The notes below the pieces were generated by a model that was given only the letters and a program-made list of their open reading frames with translations, searched no databases and had not been told where the DNA came from. The translations under genes and the position numbers were made by a program. From NCBI RefSeq assembly GCF_002294995.1, contig NZ_NSGF01000005.1, forward strand, positions 186,001 through 250,000: a stretch of DNA of 64,000 nt, read 5' to 3'. Shown in pieces: positions 17,276 to 29,600 of this stretch (positions are counted from its first letter, which is position 1; each line of letters opens with the position of its first letter). This DNA comes from Mesorhizobium sp. WSM3860. GTDB taxonomy: Bacteria > Pseudomonadota > Alphaproteobacteria > Rhizobiales > Rhizobiaceae.

Positions 17276-19551
17276 GCTGCTGTGCACCCGGCGCGGAACT
17301 GGCGCTGGATTTGACCGGTACCACATCGGTCCTGCCGTCTGGCCAGGAGATCAGGTTGGCGAGCCGCTTTGTTGGCGATGGTCTTCGCCAGACCGACCTT
17401 TCGGTTCCGACGGTTCATTGCGCAGCCTGCATCCAGACGATCGAGAAGGCGTTGGGAAATCTCGATCGCGTCGAGAGCGCCCGCGTCAACCTGTCGACGA
17501 AACGGGTCTCGGTCAGGTGGCGTGGTGACGAGGTGCCACCGTTCGTCCGCGCGCTTGGACGGCTAGGCTATCAGGTGCATCTGTTCGACCCCGAGCTCGG
17601 CGGCAAAAACAAGACACTATCCGAACTGATCCGCGCAGTCGCGGTTGCTGGTTTTGCGGCGGGCAACATCATGCTGCTTTCGGTCTCGGTCTGGTCCGGC
17701 GCCGAAGGCGCGACCCGCGACTTATTCCACTGGGTCTCTGCGCTGATCGCGATCCCGGCGCTTGCCTTCGCCGGGGGCATTTTCTTCCGCTCGGCCTGGA
17801 ACGCGCTGCGCCACGGCCGCATGAACATGGATGTGCCGATCGCGGTCGGGATGTCGCTCGCCTACGCCATGAGCCTCTATGAGACGATCAATCACGGCGA
17901 TCACGCCTATTTCGACGCGTCGGTATCGCTGCTGTTCTTCCTGTTAATCGGCCGTACGCTGGATCATGTCATGCGCGAGCGGGCCCGAACCGCCGTCAAC
18001 GGCCTGTCGCAGCTGGCGGCGCGTGGTGCCATGGTGCTGCGCGGCGAGGGCGCGCGCGACTATCTGCCGGTTGCCGAGATCGAACCGGGAATGCAGCTGC
18101 TCATCGCAGCGGGCGAAAGGATTCCTGTCGACGGAAAGATCATTCGGGGATCATCTGATCTCGACTGCTCCCTGGTCTCCGGCGAAAGCACGCCCAGAAA
18201 CGTGGCGCCAGGCGTCCCCGTGCAGGCTGGGGTACTTAACCTTACCGGCTCGCTCACGATTGAGGCGACAGCCGCCGCGAAGGACTCGTTCCTGGCGGAG
18301 ATGGTTCGATTGATGGAGGCGGCGGAGGGCGGCCGCTCGCCCTATCGACGCATCGCCGATCGCGTCTCCGCCCTCTATGCGCCGGTGGTCCATCTCACAG
18401 CTTTAATAACATTCATCGGTTGGATGGTTGCGGTTGGCGACTGGCACCTGGCAATGACGACTGCAATTGCCGTTCTCATCATCACGTGTCCATGTGCGCT
18501 CGGCCTCGCGGTGCCGATCGTGCAGGTGGTCGCGGCGCGGCGTCTGTTCGAAAGCGGCATCATGGTGAAGGACGGTTCGGCCATGGAGCGCCTGGCGACG
18601 ATCGATACGGCGGTGTTCGACAAGACCGGAACGCTCACGCTCGGACAGCCCCGGCTCGTCAATGCGTCGTCGATCGACCCGGCCGTGCTGGCAATCGCCG
18701 CCGATATGGCCGCGCATTCGCGTCATCCGTTTTCAAGGGCCGTAGCCGGGTTTGCCGCTGCTGGCGGGCAGCACAAGTTCGATGCCGTCACAGAGCATCC
18801 GGGGTTTGGAATCGAAGCCACTGTCACTGGAAGTATCTGGCGGCTGGGCCGGCGCGGATGGGCTAGATGGAAGGCCCTAACCGATAGCGAAAGTGGGCAT
18901 GGCGGAACAGTCCTGACGAAAGACGGCGGCATTGTCGCATCCTTCGTTTTCGAGGATGCGTTGCGGCCCGATGCCCGGGCCGGCTTGGCGCAGTTGAATG
19001 ATGCGGGGGTCTCGGTCGAAATGCTGTCGGGCGATACCGCAGACGCCTGTGGCGATGTCGCAAGAATATTGGGAATCGACCGTTTTGTTTCGGCGCTGCT
19101 GCCGTCCGGGAAGGCTGAGCGGATCGAAGTGCTGACCAAGGCCGGCCATAAGGTCCTGATGGTGGGCGACGGGCTCAACGACAGCCCAGCGCTGGGCGCG
19201 GCGCACGTCTCGATCGCTCCAGCCACCGCCGCCCATGTCGGCCGCAACGCCGCCGATTTCGTGTTCCTGCGTGAAAGCCTTTCGGCGGTACCCCTTGCGC
19301 TGGACGTCTCGCGGAAGGCAAGGCGGCTGATCCGCCAGAACATAGCAATCGCGATCATCTACAACGCCGTTGCCGTTCCGGTCGCCATCCTCGGCCATGT
19401 CACACCGGTGATCGCGGCGGTCGCGATGTCCGCCTCATCGCTGCTGGTGATCGGAAACGCGCTGAGGCTGCACCGCTTTATGCCCGCCGAGCTGACAAGG
19501 GCTTCTTCGGCAACGCGTTCCGGCATACGCTCATCAGCGCGGCCGTCATGA
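17272..19551 (+). CDS. ccoI: CcoI/FixI, P1B-type copper ATPase for cbb3 assembly
   Basis: CcoI (759 residues) exports copper across the inner membrane for the CuB centre of the oxidase. Motifs in order are an N-terminal metal-binding HCAAC (C50, C53), the transmembrane CPC at 406-408, the phosphorylation site DKTGTLT (D450) and the hinge GDGLNDSPAL. The start at 17272 has an AAGGAG ribosome-binding site inside the end of ccoH and matches the family N-terminus. An upstream extension reads through ccoH. The stop overlaps ccoS. Confidence 0.94.
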   Translation: MSCCAPGAELALDLTGTTSVLPSGQEIRLASRFVGDGLRQTDLSVPTVHCAACIQTIEKALGNLDRVESARVNLSTKRVSVRWRGDEVPPFVRALGRLGYQVHLFDPELGGKNKTLSELIRAVAVAGFAAGNIMLLSVSVWSGAEGATRDLFHWVSALIAIPALAFAGGIFFRSAWNALRHGRMNMDVPIAVGMSLAYAMSLYETINHGDHAYFDASVSLLFFLLIGRTLDHVMRERARTAVNGLSQLAARGAMVLRGEGARDYLPVAEIEPGMQLLIAAGERIPVDGKIIRGSSDLDCSLVSGESTPRNVAPGVPVQAGVLNLTGSLTIEATAAAKDSFLAEMVRLMEAAEGGRSPYRRIADRVSALYAPVVHLTALITFIGWMVAVGDWHLAMTTAIAVLIITCPCALGLAVPIVQVVAARRLFESGIMVKDGSAMERLATIDTAVFDKTGTLTLGQPRLVNASSIDPAVLAIAADMAAHSRHPFSRAVAGFAAAGGQHKFDAVTEHPGFGIEATVTGSIWRLGRRGWARWKALTDSESGHGGTVLTKDGGIVASFVFEDALRPDARAGLAQLNDAGVSVEMLSGDTADACGDVARILGIDRFVSALLPSGKAERIEVLTKAGHKVLMVGDGLNDSPALGAAHVSIAPATAAHVGRNAADFVFLRESLSAVPLALDVSRKARRLIRQNIAIAIIYNAVAVPVAILGHVTPVIAAVAMSASSLLVIGNALRLHRFMPAELTRASSATRSGIRSSARPS

Positions 19552-19703
19552 CGACACTCATCTACCTCATACCAGTCGCGCTATTTTTGGGCGCATTGGG
19601 GCTGTCTGGCTTCCTATGGGCGTTGAGAAGTGGCCAATATGAAGATCTTGATGGAGCCGTTGAGCGCATCCTCATCGACCAGGACGACAAGCCGGGACGC
19701 TGA
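19548..19703 (+). CDS. ccoS: CcoS/FixS, small cbb3 maturation protein
   Basis: I translated this 51-residue gene by hand. It begins MTTLIYLIPVALFLGALGL, has one hydrophobic helix, and continues FLWALRSGQYEDLDGAVERI, the diagnostic CcoS motif (W-x-x-x-SGQY-x-D-x-x). CcoS is needed to insert cofactors into cbb3 oxidase. It starts at ATGA overlapping the ccoI stop and ends the ccoGHIS operon. Confidence 0.9.
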   Translation: MTTLIYLIPVALFLGALGLSGFLWALRSGQYEDLDGAVERILIDQDDKPGR

Positions 19704-19999
19704 GCCAGATCGCTGTCCCGACGCTGTGCGCATGCCGGCCATCAGCCAACACGGAAGAACGATTGAGGCTCCGCAACCAGCTAAGCCACCCGTGACGTAG
19801 GTTGGTGAAAAGCCCCGTCGCTCGAAGGACTGCGTCGCCGGTTCCTTCCCACCAAAACAAATCGGGCTAGACCAAGTCCCTCACGCTCGCGCTTCTTGCA
19901 CCCACCTATTCCCCCTAATCGATCTTTGCCTCGGGCGACCAAAATCCCGAGACTTCCCGGTTTGGTCGGTAGAATAGCTGAAAGTACCGCAGAAACTTT
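19704..19999. other. Intergenic stretch after ccoS with no recognised gene
   Basis: About 300 bases follow ccoS without a credible frame. I see a loose inverted repeat near the ccoS stop (CGGGAC...GTCCCG) but no T-run. Read on the minus strand, the right-hand part runs into the decayed permease described next. Confidence 0.3.
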
Positions 20000-20354
20000 G
20001 GCTATTGATGTCGTGTGGAACCTCTTTTGATCAACAGCGAGATAGGTCTTATCATAGGGTTTCACTATGACGTCGAACGAGGTGAGCACGAAGACTTCAA
20101 GGCATCCGCCGAGAATGCCGAACGTGCGAGCCGCCAGAACAGCTTCCGGCCGAAATTGCGGTGGTAGTGATGCGCCGTGCCGGAAGCGGCCGTGGTGAAT
20201 ATTTCCGCCGCGTGCACCGCGGCGGAAGCCTGCGCCGGCGGAACACCGAAGGAGAGCAGCACGGTGGAGGAGATCGGGCCCTAGTCCATGCCTAATGCGC
20301 CGTCAACCGCCGCGGCGGGAAGCCGACCATGGCGAACAGAATGAAGTCAGTCAT
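20000..20354 (-). pseudogene. Remnant of a TauE/SafE-type sulfite/anion permease
   Basis: Read on the minus strand from an ATG at 20354, pieces of a TauE/SafE permease appear in different frames: MTDFILFAMVGF, then VDGALGM, then (after a stop and a shift) FGVPPAQASAAVHAAEIFTTAASG, given here as two halves of one conserved block, then FGILGG and VLTSFD-VIKPY-like residues. At least two frameshifts and one in-frame stop separate them and the C-terminal half is missing. In the family these segments form the first membrane helices. Confidence 0.6.
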
Positions 20355-20423
20355 TGGTGTCCGCAGTGAATGTGCCGCCGTATGTAGCCTTGTGGATGGG
20401 CGATCGGCTTGGCTCCGCGTCAG

Positions 20424-20448
20424 AGAAAGGGCGGCATCGCTGCCGCCC
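20424..20448 (-). terminator. Intrinsic terminator of groESL
   Basis: On the minus strand, 26 bases past the groEL stop, an 8-base-pair stem GGGCGGCA/TGCCGCCC with a four-base loop (20429-20448) is followed by TTTCT. This is a normal rho-independent terminator for the chaperonin operon. Confidence 0.8.
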
Positions 20449-20473
20449 TCGAGATTGTTGAGGTGCGTGGACC

Positions 20474-22168
<1,695 letters not shown>

Positions 22169-22191
22169 TCAATTGATGGAGAGGTCTATGA

Positions 22192-22488
22192 TCAGCCGAT
22201 GATGCCCATGATGTCGGATTCCTTCATGATCAGAAGGTCTTCGCCATTGAGCTTGACTTCAGTGCCCGACCACTTGCCGAACAGGATGCGGTCGCCGGCC
22301 GTGACGTCCAGCGGCACGAGCTTGCCGGCTTCGTCACGGGCGCCGGAGCCGACGGCGATGATCTCGCCTTCCTGCGGCTTCTCCTTCGCCGTATCCGGGA
22401 TGATGATCCCGCCCGCGGTCTTGGATTCGGACTCGACCCGACGAACGACCACGCGGTCATGCAGCGGCCGGAAATTCGACTTTGCCAT
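22192..22488 (-). CDS. groES: GroES co-chaperonin (10 kDa)
   Basis: GroES (98 residues) is the heptameric lid of the GroEL cage. The sequence starts [19 protein letters not shown], has the mobile-loop region [20 protein letters not shown] and ends in the [12 protein letters not shown] pattern of rhizobial GroES proteins. It is transcribed leftwards before groEL, with a CIRCE element 53 bases upstream of its ATG. Confidence 0.97.
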   Translation of the reverse strand: MAKSNFRPLHDRVVVRRVESESKTAGGIIIPDTAKEKPQEGEIIAVGSGARDEAGKLVPLDVTAGDRILFGKWSGTEVKLNGEDLLIMKESDIMGIIG

Positions 22489-22540
22489 TTTGGATATCCC
22501 TGGTGCGGAGGTTGAAAGGTTCTCCGTTGCCGGAGCCCGG

Positions 22541-22567
22541 TTAGCACTCGCCAGCGGGAAGTGCTAA
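22541..22567. promoter_or_regulatory. CIRCE operator (HrcA site) before groES
   Basis: The inverted repeat TTAGCACTC-N9-AAGTGCTAA matches the CIRCE consensus TTAGCACTC-N9-GAGTGCTAA at 17 of 18 positions. CIRCE is bound by the HrcA repressor, so this groESL copy is probably heat-regulated through HrcA. No hrcA gene is in the window. Confidence 0.92.
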
Positions 22568-22948
22568 CCTTGCGGTGAGATAGGCTGTAGGTTCGTGCTG
22601 GTCAAGACGGATGAGCGGACAGCCGAAGAGCAAAAAGACTTGGAATCGACACGAAAGCCTGGCCTTCATTACGCGCGATCCCACTGCATAAGCGCGTTTT
22701 CGGCCGTCAGCTCGGGGCTGACTTTTGTGTCTTATTTGGAATGTGAAATTATGTGAAATTAACGGCCGAGCTGTCGGCGGCATCCATGAACTTGGGGTGG
22801 CAACGAGCGCCTCATCGCTTCGGCAGGCTCTTGCAGAGCACATTGGAATGTCTTTTTCTGAGGACGATGTTTCCCACCGGCAGCTTGCGCGGGTGCGCAG
22901 CCGGACGAGCCTGCGCCAGATCGGGACGACCGACCCGTATGCCTGGAG
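22568..22948. other. Gap between the groESL promoter and an IS fragment
   Basis: No gene can be supported in these 380 bases. A short AT-rich patch (22730-22765) contains the direct repeat ATGTGAAATTA. The remainder is GC-rich with broken frames on both strands and looks like insertion-sequence debris that I could not assign. Confidence 0.3.
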
Positions 22949-23202
22949 AAATGGCAGGTCTCCAACGGTTATGGCAAACGCTCGCTGGTCGAGACCGCCA
23001 TAGGGCGATACAAGTCCACCATCGGGCGGCGTTTGCGGGCACGGTCGCTTCCCGTTCAGAAGACCGAAGTCGCCATCGGCTGCGCCGTCCTCAACCGCAT
23101 GCTGCCTGCGCACGCCCCGAAATCCGCCCGCCGCAAGGCGGCCACGGCATAGTCTGCCGCTTCAAAGATCGCCGATCAAGTCCGGACCCATGCACCAACG
23201 CC
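22949..23202 (+). mobile_element. Fragment of an IS5-like transposase gene (left copy)
   Basis: The 254 bases encode the end of a DDE transposase: KWQVSNGYGKRSLVETAIGR, then YKSTIGRRLRARSLPVQKTE. This is the Y-(2)-R-(3)-E-(6)-K region holding the catalytic Glu of IS5/IS4-type enzymes. It is nearly identical to 30786-31044 but in the opposite orientation, differing by a few substitutions, a missing T near 23102 and a small indel near 23172. The upstream part of the gene is gone. The pair encloses the SKWP effector. Confidence 0.8.
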
Positions 23203-23649
23203 TCGTTCATGGCGTATCGCTCTCTTTGAGAGGTTCTGGCAGGCTTCATCACCCGCCTCGATACGCCGCTCTCCTCAAACCGTCATCACCCAGTTTCCGC
23301 CATAGCTCCGGGAAGACACCAGCGATGCCGCAATGGCAGCCGTTGTCCGAAGGAACGCCACAAGCGTTGACGGCACTCATCGTGCGGCTGGACCCACGTC
23401 AACGGCAGTCGAAAGGGAGCGAAGGCGACAGGATCCGGTCGGGTGGCTCATTGCAGCATTTCGTGTCGATCTTCTCCGCCGTCCGAAACCTCTTCGTCCC
23501 ATCCCAGACCAACCGCCCCGCGGCACAAATTCGAACCCATCGACCCCAGGCAATGGCCGTGGGAAGCCGTGAGTGCACGCCCTGCCTGAAAAGCGCAGGC
23601 TCGGCCTCACCTGGCCACATTTAAACAACGTGACAACGCCGCTAAAAGC
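23203..23649. other. Spacer between the IS fragment and the effector 3' end
   Basis: These 447 bases hold overlapping short frames on both strands but no recognisable protein. It probably represents further mobile-element debris or the native 3' flank of the effector gene. I see no clear terminator hairpin after the effector stop. Confidence 0.3.
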
Positions 23650-26600
23650 TTAGCGACCTCGACTTGAGCGTTCTCTGCTTCTCGTGGAAGACGCTAAATC
23701 CGCTCGTGCGTTACTGCCGGCTAGCAAAGGCTGCGGGGCGGCGGTGAGGGAGACGAGGGGCGGCGGGCGTTCCGCTTCACTCAATGATGCCGCCGGCGCC
23801 TGGATGGTTTCCACGACGCCCTCCTCGCAATTGGGATGATCATCGTGCAAGCACTGCGCTGTTGGGGACATGCTGGTGGCGGTGCCGGAAGCACCGGAGA
23901 CATGTGAGATCTCGGCAGCTGGCAGTGCGGCTTTTCTGTCGCTGCCCAACGTTTCCCAATCTTCGATCTCCTCACACCCCGGCGGCGAAGCCACGCGACT
24001 GAAGGCCTCCTGCGCGGGTGCCTGCAGTTCCCTCTGATCAGCCAGTGGAGCGCCCTTCATCTCCAGCGCATGTTTGCGCTTGTATAGATCATGGAATTGC
24101 TCCTTGAGCGCGAAGGTCTGCGGTGTATGGAACTGGATTTCCCAGAGCGCGCCTTTGGGACTGCGCAACGTGACGTTGACTGCCTTGAATGCCTGCCTGT
24201 GCTTCGTAAACGTGTTGGTCAACTTGACGCGCACATGCCCCTGATCGTCCAGCGAGGCCAGCACGCCACGCAGGCCGACGGTGAAGTCCTCCGGATTCAG
24301 TGCCACGCTGTAGCGCAGCGCGTCGTTTACGCCGGCCGTCGCTTCTTCCAGGGTCTGCTTTTTCAAAGCCATCTGCTGCTTGAGCTTTTCCTTCAGCGAG
24401 CCGTGCGACTTCAGTTGATGCTGTGTTCCCACCAGTCGCCCACCATAGGGCTGGGCCGCACGCTTCAGCATGTCGGTGACCACGGGCTCCATATCGCGGG
24501 CGCGTGTCAGCAGGGATACGGCGTTAAGCGTGATGTCCTCGGTCCTTATGTCGCGCAGGCGCTCGACCGGTGGCGGTGGCGGACCGATCAGGCCCGCCTG
24601 CTGCAGCGCGTGCAGCGCATCCTGCATCACACCGGCGGCCATTGTGGGCATGTGCTGCAGGAGCCCCTTGGTCTGCTCAGCATCAAATCTCCCATCGTGC
24701 ATGGCCCGGGCTGTCGCCTTGCTGTACGGCACCACGCGCACCCGCTCGGCGAACCCCCGCTCGGATCGTTCGCACGCCTCCACGATCTTGGCGAACAGCG
24801 CCGTGCCGGTGTCGGATTTCAGCGCATCGGTGCCTACCTTGATCGCAATGGTGAAAAGGTTGCGCATGGTCAGTTCCGGCTCGCCGGGGATGAGCCCCGG
24901 TTGTCCGGCAGGGAATTGCGCATGTGAGAGCCTGCACACAGGGTAGTTGTCGAGGATGGCGTGGATACGTGCCTCAGCAGAAGGCGCAGCAACGTACGCC
25001 TTGGCGAGGTTCGGGAAGGCCTCCGCCAGCGCATCGGGCAGCTGCGGCACGTCAGCGGAGGACACCCGCGGGTCAAGGCGAAACAGTTGCGCGTGCAGGA
25101 GTTGGGCGGCTTCACGCGCCTCAGGCATGTGGGCGCGTTCAATCGCATCGCCCGCATCGGCGCGTAGTTTCGCCAACACCTGTGGATCGCGGGCGTCACC
25201 TTCGAGTACCTCACGCAAGCCGGTGCGCAGATCGCGCTCAATGCCATCGTAGGTGCCGAACATCATGTTGCGCGCCATCGCCTCGCGTAATTGGTCGGGT
25301 TGCGCCATGAAGCGCGCCGCCAGGGTGCTGGCAGCGCCCATGATCTGACCGCCACGCCGCAGCGACATGATCTCGGACAGCCGCCCGGCCTTGTAATGAC
25401 CGGTCTCACGATCAATGGCCGGCGTGGCCGTCTTCGGCGGCTTGAAGGACTGCGGCTGGCCGCGCCTGTCCTCACGATCGGCCATCTCGCGCGCGATCAG
25501 CGCCGCCAGCCTGGGGTAGCCCGCGTACACGAACGCGTCGTCGCCGTCGGTATCCATGTTGCGCTTGCGCAGCTCCCGAATCGGCAGTGCGCCCATGCGC
25601 CCGGGCTCCACGATGTCCTTTAGCCGCAGGCTGCCGGTGCTGAGCATGTCACGCGGCACGGCGCTGCGGTCGCGCCCGGCCGTCCAGCACGACAGCGTCT
25701 TGAGGTCCTCCTTGGAGCAGACCAGGTCCGTGTTCACAAAATCGGCCGGCCAGTTCTTCTCCGGCACGATGATAAGCATGCCTTTGCTGTGCAGCATCTG
25801 GGCATCGTCGCCCGATCGGTCGTCGAATCCGGTGTAGCTGTACTGAATGCCGAAGGATTGCGAGAGGAACTCGGCGGTGGCATCCCCCTTCGCCACGGTC
25901 GCCACGCGTTCCTCTGGCACCGGTAGCAGATTCTCTTTGTCGTAGGGTGGCTTGCCGATCAGCAAGGGGCCGCCTGCGGCGTCGAAGGCCTGGCTGCGCT
26001 CGCGCGGCAGATGCACCTTGTCGTCGGCGGAGGGCACCGCCCGGACTCGCTGGCCCTGGTAGCCGCCACTGGTGGCCAGCTCGAATAGCGTGAGTTGGCT
26101 GAGCTCTGGCGGCAGCCCCTCAAGCCGGTGCCGCATCGCCTCATGCGCCTCCTGCAGCGCCGCCTCGTCGCGCGGGAAGTGCTGTAGCGCCTGCGGTGCC
26201 AGCCGCGTGGGGCCCTTGTCGTTTGCCAGAAGGTCACGCTGCTCTTCGCTGGCCTGACCAGCCTGCACTGCTTGCCAAGCATCATAGTGCTTGCGGAAGG
26301 CGGGGATGCACAAGGCTACCTCTAACTTTAAAAATCCGCAGCCATCGTTGGGGCACAGCGCCAGGGGCCGTCCGTCCACTGCCAAGGGTTTGAACGGGTG
26401 TGCAGGACCGCTGACGTCGTCAAAGAATCCCAGACGCAGTGTGCCCTCAATAACGTGATCGCTCGGCACCATCTCCAGCAGTGAACGCTGCATGCGCGAC
26501 CAGTCTTCGCGCTGCGGGGCAAGCTTGGCGACGAGCGTCATCAAGCTACTGCCCGGCGTGGTGTCGGCGTAGCGAATTGCCGGCAGCAGCGACGGCGCCG

Positions 26601-29600
26601 CGGATGTGCCGGACAACAGCTGGGCGGGGCGGCTCATGTTGCCGCGCGTGGCGCGGCTGCCGCCGAACAAGTCGAAGCGCCAGGGCTCACCCTGATAGTT
26701 GAACGTACGCGCGAGCATGAACGTCGAAATCGCCCCGGGCAGCTGGACCTCCACCAGCGGCAGACCCGTCAGCCGCGCAAACAGCGAGTACTGCTGGTTC
26801 GTCTCAGTCGCATTGTTCGATACCTCCTTACCCTGCAAGTCGACCACAAGATGGTTCGTGCTGCCGTTGCCGGGTGCCGGCACACGAGGCTGGCCGGGAA
26901 CCGAGTGCATGCTCAAGCGCCCAACGTCCAGGTCGAAGCTGGTCGGTGGGTGGGCCTGAGTAATCGTCGGCGCCTCCTTCGCCATGCGCAGATCCAGGGC
27001 GTCAAACGTCTGGTCACCGGCCTCGATCTGAGCGATCAGGTTCCAGCTCATCTCGCCGAGGTCCGCCTCGATGGCCTCGCGCGTACGCTCCAGCGTCCGG
27101 TCCACCCATGTCGCCAGTTGGTCGCGGCGCTGGCGCAGTTCCTGGTGAGTGCCTTCGACGTGGCGCGGCTTCCATTGCCGGGACACCATGCTGTAGGCCT
27201 TGAGTACCTGGAAAAAGGTCAGTGCCGGGCATCGCGTTGCGTGCTGATCAATGTCGGTCGAAGACTGCGAATCACCGTCGGTCAGGTACAAGTCGATCTT
27301 GCGCTCGACGATAGGCTGCAACGTGTTGAACACCCGTAACGCGTGGCCCCGATGGCGAGAGTTCAGCTCCGGACTGCGAATCAACGGCAACAGTCCCATG
27401 CATAGGTTGCCGATACCCTCGAGGTTGGTCTCACGTAATCTGCCGTCCCCCACAAGCACCGAAACCCGCTCCAGCGCGGGCCGTGCCAGCGGACGCATCT
27501 GGCGATGAAGCCGCGCCGCTGCAAGGGCCTTGAAGAGCATCCCAATCTCCGGGACCGAGGCGGACTCAAAACGCTCGCGGTGCAACTCCAGGTGCCCGGC
27601 TATCGCCTGCAGCTTGGCGCCACCCAAGGTCTGGAGCTGTTCCTCGTCAGGGTGCAGCAGGCGGGACATCGCGTTGGCCACCATGGCGATCTCACCCATC
27701 TCGAACTGCTGCCATGGAAGTTCGGCCAAGCCTGCGCGCTCTGCGAGCAACAGCCCTGCTGTTTGGCACGCCGGCCTTCCGAGACATCTGCTAAGCGCAT
27801 TGAGCGACACGCCCACCTGTTGCGCATCCATGGCTTGTCGCAGATCGTGGTCCTTAGCCAGCCGGCTGGCCAAGACGTCGATGGCCTTCTCGCAGTTCGC
27901 ACGTCGGGGCCATTTGCTCAGGGCGTTGAGCCCGGTGGCGACTTCTTGCGCGTTGAGGGTGTTGCGCAATGTGGGCTCGTCGACCAGCCGCCCGGCCAGT
28001 GCTTTGGCGGCCTCCGCACAGACGGCCGTGTCGGGCCATTTGCTCAGGGCGTTGAGCGCGCTGGCCACGCCTTGCGGGTCCAGGGCCTTGCGCAACCCGG
28101 GCTCGTCGGCCAGCCGCCCGGCCAGTGCTTTGGCTGCCTCCGCACAGACCGCCGTGTCGGGCCATTTGCTCAGGGCGTTGAGCGCGCTGGCCACGCCTAG
28201 TGGTTCCAGGGCCTTGCGCAACCCGGGCTCGTCGGCCAGCCCCCCGGCCAGTGCTTTGGCGGCCTCCGCACAGACCGCCGTGTCGGGCCATTTGCTCAGG
28301 GCGTTGAGCGCGTTGGCCACGCCTTGCGGGTCCAGGGCCTTTCGCAACCCGGGCTCGTAGGCCAGCCGCCCGGTCAGTGCTTTGGCGGCCTCCGCACAGA
28401 CCGCCGTGTCGGGCCATTTGCTCAGGGCGTTGAGCGCGGTGGCCACGCCTTGCGGGTCCAGGGCCTTGCGCAACCGGGGCTCGTCGGCCAGCCGCCCGGT
28501 CAGTGCTTTGGCGGCCTCCGCACAGACCGCCGTGTCGGGCCATTTGCTCAGGGCGTTGAGCGCGTTGGCCACGCCTAGTGGTTCCAGGGCCTTGCGCAAC
28601 CCGGGCTCGTCGACCAGCCGCCCGGCCAGTGCTTTGGCGGCCTCCGCACAGACCGCCGTGTCGGGCCATTTGCTCAGGGCGTTGAGCGCGTTGGCCACGC
28701 CTTGCGGGTCCAGGGCCTTTCGCAACCCGGGCTCGTCGGCCAGCCGCCCGGTCAGTGCTTTGGCGGCCTCCGCACAGACCGCCGTGTCGGGCCATTTGCT
28801 CAGGGCGTTGAGCGCGCTGGCCACGCCTAGTGGTTCCAGGGCCTTGCGCAACCCGGGCTCGTCGGCCAGCCCCCCGGCCAGTGCTTTGGCGGCCTCCGCA
28901 CAGACCGCCGTGTCGGGCCATTTGCTCAGGGCGTTGAGCGCGTTGGCCACGCCTTGCGGGTCCAGGGCCTTTCGCAACCGGGGCTCGTAGGCCAGCCGCC
29001 CGGTCAGTGCTTTGGCGGCCTCCGCACAGACCGCCGTGTCGGGCCATTTGCTCAGGGCGTTGAGCGCGTTGGCCACGCCTAGTGGTTCCAGGGCCTTGCG
29101 CAACCCGGGCTCGTCGACCAGCCGCCCGGCCAGTGCTTTGGCGGCCTCCGCACAGACCGCCGTGTCGGGCCATTTGCTCAGGGCGTTAAGCGTGTTCGCG
29201 ACGCTCTGCGCATCCATCGCATGACGCAGGCGGCTTCCGCTGGCGAGAAGCGCGGCGAGCGAGTGCGCCATGGACTGGCAGTCCGGGTTATCGAACCACT
29301 TGCTGAAGGTATTGAGTGCCAGGCCGATGTCCTTCGAGTCCAGAGACTGCCGGGCCTGGTCGTCACGTTGCAGGTAACGTGCCAAACGAGCCACCGCGCG
29401 TTTACACCTGCCACTGTTGATGTTCTTGGCGAAGGCGTTCAGGAGTAGGACTGACGGGTAGCCACGCAGCCCCGATAGATCATCGGCCTGCTCGAGCTGT
29501 CCGGCGATCCACGCGATTGCATCCATGCACGCTTGCTGGTTCGGGTGCTTGCTCAGCTTGTTGCCCACATGAGCCAGCTGCTTCAGCGATACACCTTCGA

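Noticed and set aside
22541..23113. A 190-codon minus-strand frame over the groES promoter and IS fragment
   Set aside because: It runs through the CIRCE element and antisense to the transposase fragment, and its translation has no family resemblance.
27854..29173. Long open frames on both strands across the repeat region (for example a 439-codon minus-strand frame)
   Set aside because: They are shadows: the 126-bp repeat is a multiple of three, so a stop-free alternative frame stays open through all copies. Their translations are Arg/Gly-rich and resemble no protein.
27930..29190. CRISPR array
   Set aside because: The repeats are contiguous 126-bp coding units without spacers, in frame with the SKWP protein.
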